Shown in pieces: positions 5,248 to 12,257 of a stretch of 13,381 nt of DNA (position 1 is the stretch's first letter; every line of letters begins with the position of its first letter). Under the pieces are notes generated by a model. That model made no database searches and was not told the DNA's origin. It saw nothing but the letters and a program-made list of their open reading frames with translations. Source of the stretch: JANYCG01 sp031428695 (GTDB lineage Bacteria > Pseudomonadota > Gammaproteobacteria > Burkholderiales > Burkholderiaceae_C); the NCBI GenBank assembly GCA_031428695.1, contig JANOYE010000359.1:1-13381 (forward strand), read 5' to 3'. A program made the translations under genes and the position numbers.

Positions 5248-5275
5248 ATTGTGCCACAGCCTTATTCAGGAACAA
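5248..5275 (-). promoter_or_regulatory. Possible sigma70 promoter of the OmpA-like gene
   Basis: On the minus strand TTGTTC (5275-5270) and CACAAT (5253-5248) are separated by 16 nt. Both match the consensus only moderately. It would start transcription near 5241 and give a leader of about 75 nt that contains two short hairpins (5218-5234 and 5188-5202). Confidence 0.4.
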
Positions 5276-5354
5276 GCCCGCAGGCGGGTCCGAACTGTCA
5301 GACAAAAGCTCAATTTGGCGTAAGTGTTGCAGCTGTGCGACAACCGCTTGCCCC

Positions 5355-5360
5355 TAAAAT
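5355..5360 (+). promoter_or_regulatory. Possible -10 element of gyrA
   Basis: TAAAAT (5355-5360) is the best -10-like hexamer before gyrA. No good -35 box lies at 16-18 nt. It would give a leader of only about 24 nt, and no Shine-Dalgarno sequence precedes the gyrA ATG. Confidence 0.35.
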
Positions 5361-5390
5361 CAGACTCCGCCTGCCGCCACCACCTTCCTC

Positions 5391-8051
5391 ATGACCCAGT
5401 TCGCCAAAGAAACCCTGCCCATCAGCCTTGAAGAGGAGATGCGGCGAAGTTACCTCGACTACGCCATGAGCGTGATCGTGGGCCGGGCTCTGCCAGACGC
5501 GCGTGACGGCCTCAAACCCGTGCATCGGCGCGTGTTGTACGCGATGCATGAGCTCAACAACGACTGGAATCGGCCTTACAAAAAGTCGGCCCGTATCGTC
5601 GGCGACGTGATTGGCAAGTACCACCCGCACGGCGACAGCGCGGTCTATGACACTATCGTGCGCATGGCGCAAGATTTTTCATTGCGCCATATGTTGGTGG
5701 ACGGCCAAGGCAACTTCGGCTCGGTTGACGGTGACAACCCCGCCGCCATGCGCTACACCGAAATCCGCTTGGCCAAAATCGCGCACGAATTGCTCGCCGA
5801 TTTGGACAAAGAAACCGTTGATTTCGGCCCCAATTACGACGGCAGCGAAAAAGAGCCGCTGGTCATGCCCGCGCGCTTCCCGAACCTGCTGGTCAACGGC
5901 TCTTCCGGCATCGCCGTGGGCATGGCGACCAACATTCCGCCGCACAATTTGAACGAGGTTGTTGACGCTTGCTTGCATTTGTTACGCAACCCGCTGGCGA
6001 CCATCGACGAACTGATGGAGATCATCCCCGCGCCAGACTTCCCCACGGCCGGCATCATCTACGGCATCAATGGCGTCAAAGACGGCTACCGCACCGGCCG
6101 CGGCCGCGTCGTAATGCGTGCCAAGTGCCATTTTGAAGACATCGACAAAGGCCAACGCCAGTCCATCATCGTTGACGAGTTGCCTTACCAGGTCAACAAG
6201 AAGACGCTGCAGGAGCGCATGGCCGAGCTGGTGCACGAGAAGAAGATCGAGGGCATCAGCCACATACAGGACGAGTCTGATAAATCAGGCATGCGCCTGG
6301 TAATCGAACTCAAGCGCGGCGAAGTGCCCGAAGTGGTGCTGAACAACCTGTACAAACAAACGCAGCTGCAGGACACCTTTGGCATCAACATGGTGGCGCT
6401 CATCAATGGGCAGCCCAAGTTGTGCAACCTGAAAGACCTCATCGAGGTCTTTCTGGAGCACCGCCGCGAGGTCGTCACCCGCCGCACCATCTTCACCTTG
6501 CGCAAGGCGCGCGAACGCGGACACGTGCTTGAAGGCCTGGCGGTGGCGCTGGCGAACATTGACGAGTTCATTGCCATCATCCGCAATGCGCCGACGCCGC
6601 CAGTGGCCAAAGCCGAACTCATGGCCAAGCCGTGGGACAGCCAACTCGTGCGTGAAATGCTCACCCGCACGCGCGCCGATGGCGGCGTGATCAACGCCGA
6701 CGACTACCGCCCGGACGGGTTGGAAGCTGAATACGGGATGGGCAAAGACGGCCTGTACCGCCTCTCGGACACGCAGGCCCATGAAATTTTGCAGATGCGC
6801 CTACAGCGCCTCACGGGCCTGGAGCAGGACAAGATCGTTGCCGAATACAAAGAGGTGATGGGCGAGATCGAAGATTTGCTCGATATCCTGAGCAAACCCG
6901 AACGCGTCTCGATCATCATCGGCGATGAGTTGACATCAATCAAGGCGGAGTTCGGCCAGGCCAAACTTGGCGCGCGCCGCAGTTTTGTGGAACACAGCTC
7001 GTTTGACCTGTCCACCGAAGACCTGATCACGCCGACCGACATGGTCGTCACACTTTCACACAGCGGCTACATCAAAAGCCAGCCCTTGAATGAATACCGC
7101 GCGCAAAAACGCGGCGGCCGCGGCAAACAGGCCACGGCCACTAAAGAAGACGACTGGGTAGACCAGCTCTTCATCGCCAACACCCACGACTACATCCTGT
7201 GTTTTTCAAACCGAGGCCGGCTGTATTGGCTCAAGGTGTGGGAAGTGCCGCAAGGCTCGCGCGGTTCGCGCGGACGGCCCATCGTCAACATGTTCCCGCT
7301 GATCGAAGGCGAAAAAATCACCGTGGTGTTGCCGCTCACGGGTGAAAAACGCAGCTTTCCCGCCACGCAATACGTCTTCATGGCCACCAGCATGGGCACG
7401 GTCAAGAAGACCGCGCTCGATGAGTTCGCCAACCCGCGCAAGGCTGGCATCATCGCGGTGGACTTGGATCCCGGCGACTTCCTGATCGGCGCCTCGCTCA
7501 CCGATGGCGCGCATGACGTGATGTTGTTCAGCGACGGCGGCAAGGGCGTGCGTTTCGATGAAAACGATGTGCGGCCGATGGGCCGCAACGCACGTGGCGT
7601 TCGCGGCATGATGCTGGACGATGGCCAGACCGTCATCGCCATGCTGGTCGCCGAAGACGAGCAGCAATCGGTGTTGACCGCCACCGAAAATGGCTACGGA
7701 AAACGCACCAATATCACCGAATACACGCGCCATGGCCGCGGCACCAAGGGCATGATCGCCATCCAGCAGTCAGAACGCAACGGCAAGGTCGTGGCAGCGA
7801 CCCTGGTTCATGTTGACGATGAAATCATGCTGATCACCGACAAAGGCGTGCTGGTGCGCACCCGCGTCAGTGAAATCCGCGAAATGGGCCGCGCCACCCA
7901 GGGCGTCACGCTGATTGGGTTGGACGAAGGATCCAAATTGAGCGGGCTGCAACGCATCGTCGAAAACGACGCGATTCCTGCCGAGGGTGATGCCCCAACC
8001 GATACTGACACCGACGCAGCCGCTGACGACGGCGGCGCTGCCGATGCCTGA
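5391..8051 (+). CDS. gyrA: DNA gyrase subunit A
   Basis: This 886-residue GyrA cuts and rejoins DNA in the A2B2 gyrase that introduces negative supercoils. The N-terminal breakage-reunion domain contains RRSYLDYAMSVIVGRALPDA (18-37), KYHPHGDSAVYDTI (76-89) and AAMRYTEIRL with catalytic Tyr122, the same number as in E. coli. The quinolone-resistance positions are wild type in E. coli terms (Ser83, Asp87). The C-terminal beta-pinwheel has a canonical GyrA box QKRGGRG (572-578), needed for DNA wrapping and expected of a true gyrase rather than ParC. The protein ends in an Asp-rich acidic tail (about 860-886), common in gyrases. No ribosome-binding site is visible before the ATG at 5391 (CTTCCTC), but the N-terminus MTQFAKETLPISLEEEMRRS fits the family. 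Its last codons overlap the pheA start. Confidence 0.98.
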   Translation: MTQFAKETLPISLEEEMRRSYLDYAMSVIVGRALPDARDGLKPVHRRVLYAMHELNNDWNRPYKKSARIVGDVIGKYHPHGDSAVYDTIVRMAQDFSLRHMLVDGQGNFGSVDGDNPAAMRYTEIRLAKIAHELLADLDKETVDFGPNYDGSEKEPLVMPARFPNLLVNGSSGIAVGMATNIPPHNLNEVVDACLHLLRNPLATIDELMEIIPAPDFPTAGIIYGINGVKDGYRTGRGRVVMRAKCHFEDIDKGQRQSIIVDELPYQVNKKTLQERMAELVHEKKIEGISHIQDESDKSGMRLVIELKRGEVPEVVLNNLYKQTQLQDTFGINMVALINGQPKLCNLKDLIEVFLEHRREVVTRRTIFTLRKARERGHVLEGLAVALANIDEFIAIIRNAPTPPVAKAELMAKPWDSQLVREMLTRTRADGGVINADDYRPDGLEAEYGMGKDGLYRLSDTQAHEILQMRLQRLTGLEQDKIVAEYKEVMGEIEDLLDILSKPERVSIIIGDELTSIKAEFGQAKLGARRSFVEHSSFDLSTEDLITPTDMVVTLSHSGYIKSQPLNEYRAQKRGGRGKQATATKEDDWVDQLFIANTHDYILCFSNRGRLYWLKVWEVPQGSRGSRGRPIVNMFPLIEGEKITVVLPLTGEKRSFPATQYVFMATSMGTVKKTALDEFANPRKAGIIAVDLDPGDFLIGASLTDGAHDVMLFSDGGKGVRFDENDVRPMGRNARGVRGMMLDDGQTVIAMLVAEDEQQSVLTATENGYGKRTNITEYTRHGRGTKGMIAIQQSERNGKVVAATLVHVDDEIMLITDKGVLVRTRVSEIREMGRATQGVTLIGLDEGSKLSGLQRIVENDAIPAEGDAPTDTDTDAAADDGGAADA

Positions 8052-9156
8052 CCAAATCGCAGCGCCTTCTGCAGAACCCGATGGCCTGCCCGGCCTTCGG
8101 GTGCAGATTGACGCGTTGGATGCGCAATTGCTGGCGCTGTTGAACCAGCGTGCCAGGGTGGCCGAGCAGGTTGGCGAAGTCAAAAAACGCGAAGGCACGC
8201 CTTTCTTTCGGCCCGACCGCGTAGCACAGGTCATTGAAAAGATGCAGGCTGCCAATACGGGCCCGCTCAAAAGCAAGCACATCGATTCAATCTGGCGCGA
8301 AATCATGTCGGCCTGCTTGGCGCTGGAAGCGCCGCAGCGCGTGGCGGTGTTGGGGCCGGAGGGGACTTTTTGCGAACAGGCGGCGCGGCAGTATTTTGGC
8401 AGCGCCGCAGAACTGGTTTATTGCGCCAATTTTGACGAGGTTTTCCATGCTACGGAAGGCGGACGCGCCCAGTTTGGCGTGGTCGGTGTCGAAAGCTCGG
8501 CCGAAGGTGTGGTCACCCGTTCACTCGATTTGTTTTTACGCACACCGACGCAAATGGTCGGCGAAGTCAGCCTGATGGTGCGCCACAACCTGCTGCGTCT
8601 GACCAATTCGCTCGAAGGCATCGAAGTGGTGCTGGCGCATCCGCAAGCGCTGGCCCAATGCCAAGCCTGGCTGACGCAACACCTGCCCCATGCCGAGCGG
8701 CGCGCCGTTTCCAGCAACGCCGAGGGCGCGCGCCAGGCTGCGGCCAGCCCTGGCCTGGCGGCGCTGGCCGGGGAGCGGGCTGCCAGCCAGTTTGGCCTGC
8801 ACATTGTCGCGCCCGCCGTGCAAGACGATGCCCACAACCGCACCCGTTTTGCCGTCATTTGCCTGCCGCAAACCTTGCCAGTCGCGCCGCCTTCTGGCAA
8901 AGACTGCACGAGTCTGGTGGTTTCCGTCCCCAACCGCCCGGGCGCACTGCATGACCTGCTGATTCCGCTGAAAAATCAGGGCGTTTCCATGACCCGGTTT
9001 GAGTCCCGCCCGGCCCGCACAGGCCAGTGGGAGTATTATTTTTACATCGACATTCAGGGCCACCCGGCGCAGGCCCACGTCGCGACGGCACTCAAGGAGC
9101 TTCAGGCTCTTTGCGCGTTTTACAAAGTGATTGGCACCTACCCTGTTTCTGACTAA
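8044..9156 (+). CDS. pheA: Bifunctional chorismate mutase / prephenate dehydratase (P-protein)
   Basis: This 370-residue enzyme converts chorismate to prephenate and then to phenylpyruvate for phenylalanine synthesis. Residues about 15-97 are an AroQ chorismate mutase; Arg19, Arg36 and Lys47 align by eye with E. coli Arg11, Arg28 and Lys39, and Glu94 sits where E. coli has Gln88. The prephenate dehydratase domain runs from RVAVLGPEGTF (99-109) to the catalytic NRTRF motif (Thr267). The ACT regulatory domain (about 290-365) has PGALHDLL and ESRP, the usual Phe-binding signatures, so feedback inhibition by Phe is expected. One oddity is VGVESSAEG at 147-155, where the family usually has Asn at Ser151. 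I chose the ATG at 8044, which overlaps the gyrA end by 8 nt; the frame continues upstream only as a gyrA shadow. It is probably translated by coupling to gyrA. Confidence 0.93.
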   Translation: MPDQIAAPSAEPDGLPGLRVQIDALDAQLLALLNQRARVAEQVGEVKKREGTPFFRPDRVAQVIEKMQAANTGPLKSKHIDSIWREIMSACLALEAPQRVAVLGPEGTFCEQAARQYFGSAAELVYCANFDEVFHATEGGRAQFGVVGVESSAEGVVTRSLDLFLRTPTQMVGEVSLMVRHNLLRLTNSLEGIEVVLAHPQALAQCQAWLTQHLPHAERRAVSSNAEGARQAAASPGLAALAGERAASQFGLHIVAPAVQDDAHNRTRFAVICLPQTLPVAPPSGKDCTSLVVSVPNRPGALHDLLIPLKNQGVSMTRFESRPARTGQWEYYFYIDIQGHPAQAHVATALKELQALCAFYKVIGTYPVSD

Positions 9157-9198
9157 TGAACGCAATGAACTTGTCCTTGATGTCATTGAGATTCCCGC

Positions 9199-10074
9199 AT
9201 GTTTGAGCAGCTCGGCCTGATCGGTTGTGGCTTGATGGGCGGCTCGTTCGCGCTGGCGATGAAGCGCGCGGGCTTGGTCAAACGGGTGGTTGGGTACAGC
9301 AAATCACCTTCCACCACCGAACGGGCGCGTGTGATGGGCGTGATTGACGTCGAAGCGCCGTCCGCGCTGCTGGCGGTTTCTGGTGCTGACATCGTATTGA
9401 TCGCGGTTCCAGTGGCGGCCACGGAGGCCACTTTCAAAGCCATCAAGCACCTGGTTACCCCCAACGTGTTGCTAATGGACGTGGGCTCCACCAAACGCGA
9501 AGTGATCGACTCAGCGCGCCGCGCGTTGCGCGAGCAGATCGGCTCGTTTGTGCCAGCGCACCCGATCGCAGGCAAGGAGGTTGCCGGCGTTGAAAATGCC
9601 GATGTTGATCTGTTTGTTGGCAAGCAGGTGATACTCACGCCGATTGACCGCACCTCGCCGGAACTGCTGCAAAAAGCGATTGCGGTCTGGACCGGCCTGG
9701 GCTGCCGCGTTGGAAAAATGAGCCCGGAAGACCATGACTCGGCGTTTGCCGCCGTTAGCCACTTGCCGCACCTCATCGCGTTTGCGCTGATGAACGCCAT
9801 CAGCGGGCAGCCTGCGGGCAAAGATTACCTCTCGCTGGCCGGGCCGGGTTTTCGCGACTTCTCCCGCATAGCCGCCAGCGACCCACAAGTCTGGCGCGAC
9901 ATCATGATCTCCAACCGGCAGGAATTGCTGGAGCAATCCAAAATTTTCCAGCGCAACCTTCAGGCGCTGGAACTGATGATTTCCAGCGGAAATGCCGAGG
10001 CGCTTGAAGATCTGATTGACCAAGCCAGTCTGGCACGCGCCAACTGGACCATGAACAACACTCGCCCGCGTTAG
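9199..10074 (+). CDS. tyrA: Prephenate dehydrogenase
   Basis: This 291-residue NAD(P)-dependent enzyme oxidatively decarboxylates prephenate (or arogenate) to the tyrosine precursor. The Rossmann motif is GCGLMGGS (9-16). Substrate and catalytic landmarks are MDVGSTKREV (Ser98, Lys99), AHPIAGKE (His121) and VSHLPHLIAFAL (His188). An Arg in ISNRQELL (Arg240) matches the prephenate-carboxylate Arg of the family. There is no fused chorismate mutase and no ACT domain, so it is the compact form; feedback control by Tyr cannot be read from sequence. It lies 42 nt after pheA with only a weak GAGA ribosome-binding stretch, and 30 nt before aroA-cmk. It supplies the Tyr branch that complements the Phe branch of pheA, both using the chorismate whose precursor is made by AroA. 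Confidence 0.95.
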   Translation: MFEQLGLIGCGLMGGSFALAMKRAGLVKRVVGYSKSPSTTERARVMGVIDVEAPSALLAVSGADIVLIAVPVAATEATFKAIKHLVTPNVLLMDVGSTKREVIDSARRALREQIGSFVPAHPIAGKEVAGVENADVDLFVGKQVILTPIDRTSPELLQKAIAVWTGLGCRVGKMSPEDHDSAFAAVSHLPHLIAFALMNAISGQPAGKDYLSLAGPGFRDFSRIAASDPQVWRDIMISNRQELLEQSKIFQRNLQALELMISSGNAEALEDLIDQASLARANWTMNNTRPR

Positions 10075-10104
10075 TCCCGGCGCCAACCCAGTGAGGCGCT
10101 GTCC

Positions 10105-12111
10105 GTGTACGCAACCGCTTTTCTCGACCTCCCCGCGCTGACCGGCGCCAATGGCACGGTGACGTTGCCCGGCTCCAAAAGCATCTCCAATCGGGTCTTG
10201 CTGCTGTCGGCATTGTGCGCAGGCACCACGCGCCTGCATGACGTGCTTGATTCAGACGACACCCAGGTGATGTTGAACGCCCTGCGCACGCTTGGATGTG
10301 GCGTGCGGGTGTCTGGCAGCACCGTTGAAATCGACGGTCTGGCTGGCCGCATCAAAAACCAGCAGGCTGATCTATTCATGGGCAATGCTGGCACGGCGAT
10401 GCGCCCACTGACCGCTGCTTTGGCTGTGCTGGGCGGCGACTTCACGCTGCACGGCGTTCCCCGCATGCACGAGCGTCCCATCGGTGACCTGGTCGATGCC
10501 CTGCGGAAATTGGGGTGCAGCATCGACTACCAAGGTACGCCTGGTTACCCGCCGCTGAAAATCGGCCGACCGGTGTTGTCTTTGGAAAATCCGATTTCCG
10601 TTCGCGGCGATGTATCGAGCCAGTTTCTGACCGCCCTGTTGATGGCGCTGCCTTTGGTAGCAGCGAAGGACGTGGTGATTGATGTAGTCGGCGAGCTGAT
10701 ATCCAAGCCTTACATTGAAATCACGCTGAAGTTACTGGCACGATTTGGTGTTCACGTAAAGCGCGATGGCTGGCAGAAATTTACCCTTCCTGCGGGCTGC
10801 CAGCTTCAATCACCGGGCGAATTGCATGTCGAGGCGGACGCTTCATCTGCTAGTTATTTTATAGCTGTTGGTGCTATCTCTGCGAGACTTGCAGCCCAGA
10901 AAAGCATAAGAATTAACGGCGTGGGCCTGGATTCGATTCAGGGCGACATCCGCTTCGTGGAGGCCGCACAAATGATGGGCGCGGCAGTAACAGGCGGCGC
11001 GAATTGGCTGGAAGTCTCCAACGAGCGCTGGCCCTTACAGGCCATTGACCTGGACTGCAACCACATTCCTGATGCGGCCATGACACTGGCCGTCATGGCG
11101 CTCTACGCGAATGGCACAACCACCCTGCGCAATATTGCCAGTTGGCGGGTCAAGGAGACTGACCGCATTGCCGCGATGGCGACCGAGTTGCGCAAGTTTG
11201 GTGCCGTGGTCGAAGAAGGTGCAGACTTCATCCGCGTGACGCCGCCGGAATCTGCGAACAAATGGAGAGCCGCCAGTGTTCATACCTATGACGACCACCG
11301 CGTAGCCATGTGTTTTTCGCTCGCTGCGTTCAACCCTGCCCGCCTGCCGGTACGCATTCTCGACCCCAAATGTGTCGCGAAAACCTTCCCAGACTATTTC
11401 GAAACGCTTTTTTCAGTGGTGGAAACCGACATTGGCACGATTCCGGTCATTTGTGTGGACGGCCCGACTGCCTCTGGCAAGGGCACCCTAGCGGCGGAAT
11501 TGGCGAAACGCCTGGGCTACCGGTTTCTGGATTCCGGCTCGCTGTACCGCATTTCCGGGTTGGCCGCTTTGCAGGCCAGTTTGGCGCTTCAAATTGACAA
11601 CGCGGGCCAGATCGCCGAATTGGTACGGCACGCTTCGATCCGATTTGAAGGCGGTCGGGTTTGGTTGGACGACCAAGACGCAAGCGACGCCATTCGCACC
11701 GAAGAGGCGGGCATGCGCGCGTCCAAAGTCTCAGGCTTTCCGCAGGTGCGCGATGCCTTGATTGACCTTCAACACAGTTTTCGGCGCCTGCCCGGTTTGG
11801 TGGCTGACGGGCGCGACATGGGAACCATCATCTTCCCCCATGCACCTCTCAAGGTTTTCTTGACAGCCAGCGCCGAACGAAGGGCCGAAAGGCGCTATAA
11901 ACAGTTGATTTCAAAGGGAATTTCTGCTATACTCCCATCTCTTCGTGCGGACTTGGAAGCGCGTGATGCTCGGGATTCCTCTCGTGCGGTTGCGCCACTG
12001 AAAGCCGCCCCAGACGCCCTGCTGCTAGACAACTCTGACTTGACCGTCGAAGAATCGGTCAAACAAGTGTTGACCTGGTGGCAGAGCAAACAGCCATTTG
12101 GCGCCGCCTGA
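10105..12111 (+). CDS. aroA: Fused EPSP synthase (AroA) - cytidylate kinase (Cmk)
   Basis: One uninterrupted 668-residue frame holds two complete enzymes. Residues 1 to about 437 are EPSP synthase: LPGSKSISNR (21-30, Lys25), GNAGTAMRP (93-101), catalytic Asp323 in IPDAAMT and Glu351 in VKETDR, YDDHRVAM (395-402) and AKTFPDYF (425-432). Gly96, Thr97 and Pro101 match the glyphosate-sensitive class I type. From about 446 comes CMP kinase: PVICVDGPTASGKG with P-loop 453-460, DSGSLYR (477-482), GRDMGT (569-574) and RDSSRAVAPL (623-632). The linker is only about 5-10 residues. The GTG start at 10105 has GAGG 8 nt upstream and gives the family N-terminus MYATAFLDLP. Such fusions are known in Comamonadaceae relatives, so this is not an assembly artefact. 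An AT-rich repeat-like insert affects codons 247-271, and the cmk part contains the probable rpsA promoter. Confidence 0.95.
   Translation: MYATAFLDLPALTGANGTVTLPGSKSISNRVLLLSALCAGTTRLHDVLDSDDTQVMLNALRTLGCGVRVSGSTVEIDGLAGRIKNQQADLFMGNAGTAMRPLTAALAVLGGDFTLHGVPRMHERPIGDLVDALRKLGCSIDYQGTPGYPPLKIGRPVLSLENPISVRGDVSSQFLTALLMALPLVAAKDVVIDVVGELISKPYIEITLKLLARFGVHVKRDGWQKFTLPAGCQLQSPGELHVEADASSASYFIAVGAISARLAAQKSIRINGVGLDSIQGDIRFVEAAQMMGAAVTGGANWLEVSNERWPLQAIDLDCNHIPDAAMTLAVMALYANGTTTLRNIASWRVKETDRIAAMATELRKFGAVVEEGADFIRVTPPESANKWRAASVHTYDDHRVAMCFSLAAFNPARLPVRILDPKCVAKTFPDYFETLFSVVETDIGTIPVICVDGPTASGKGTLAAELAKRLGYRFLDSGSLYRISGLAALQASLALQIDNAGQIAELVRHASIRFEGGRVWLDDQDASDAIRTEEAGMRASKVSGFPQVRDALIDLQHSFRRLPGLVADGRDMGTIIFPHAPLKVFLTASAERRAERRYKQLISKGISAILPSLRADLEARDARDSSRAVAPLKAAPDALLLDNSDLTVEESVKQVLTWWQSKQPFGAA
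10848..10902. repeat. Candidate dispersed repeat, copy 2 (inside aroA)
   Basis: This 55-nt stretch aligns without gaps to 2701-2755 at 34 of 55 positions. It encodes roughly residues 248-266 of AroA-Cmk, with codons such as AGT, TAT, TTT, ATA and AGA that are rare in the GC-rich remainder of the gene. The protein is about five residues longer here than E. coli AroA as I remember it. This suggests in-frame insertion of, or conversion by, a repeat that the enzyme tolerates. Confidence 0.45.
11905..11933 (+). promoter_or_regulatory. Probable internal promoter for rpsA within the cmk region
   Basis: TTGATT (11905-11910), a 17-nt spacer and TATACT (11928-11933) form a good sigma70 promoter. A TG one base before the -10 (11925-11926) makes it an extended -10. 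Transcription would begin near 11940, leaving a leader of about 300 nt to rpsA. The region is AT-rich in an otherwise GC-rich coding sequence. In E. coli rpsA also has promoters upstream in the cmk area (family knowledge). Confidence 0.7.
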
Positions 12112-12250
12112 CACCGCTTAATCGCGGTTCATTTGGCACAAGCGGCTAAAACCGGTCCTCATTGCCAACATTGCGCTGCTTACAGGTGCCCGGTGGTGAG
12201 GTTCAACAACTTAACCCGCAATGCAAATTGCACAAAAAATGTCCGAAAAA
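12112..12250 (+). other. cmk-rpsA intergenic leader
   Basis: These 139 bases hold no gene. A weak 5-bp hairpin ACCGC/GCGGT (12113-12128) follows the cmk stop, but without a T-tract, so transcription likely continues. CCTCA (about 12157) can pair with TGAGG (about 12201), placing a purine-rich GTGAGG in a possible stem. S1 messages are known to be controlled by S1 binding to a structured leader lacking a strong Shine-Dalgarno sequence, and this leader likewise has none close to the start. Confidence 0.5.
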
Positions 12251-12257
12251 ATGTCCG
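12234..12257 (+). repeat. 12-bp tandem duplication over the rpsA start codon
   Basis: AAAAAATGTCCG occurs twice in direct succession (12234-12245, 12246-12257). Each copy carries an in-frame ATG (12239 and 12251), so the message has two alternative start codons with the same local context. A third in-frame ATG lies at 12221 and an in-frame TAA at 12212-12214 closes the frame upstream. Confidence 0.9.

Noticed and set aside
7987..8043. Earlier in-frame pheA start at 7987
   Set aside because: It would lengthen the overlap with gyrA to 65 nt and add residues without family similarity; the chorismate mutase domain is complete from 8044.
10105..12111. AroA-Cmk fusion as an assembly or frameshift artefact
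   Set aside because: Both domains are complete in one frame with a plausible linker, and such fusions are known in related bacteria.
12113..12128. ACCGC/GCGGT hairpin after cmk as an intrinsic terminator
   Set aside because: Only five base pairs and no T-tract follow it.
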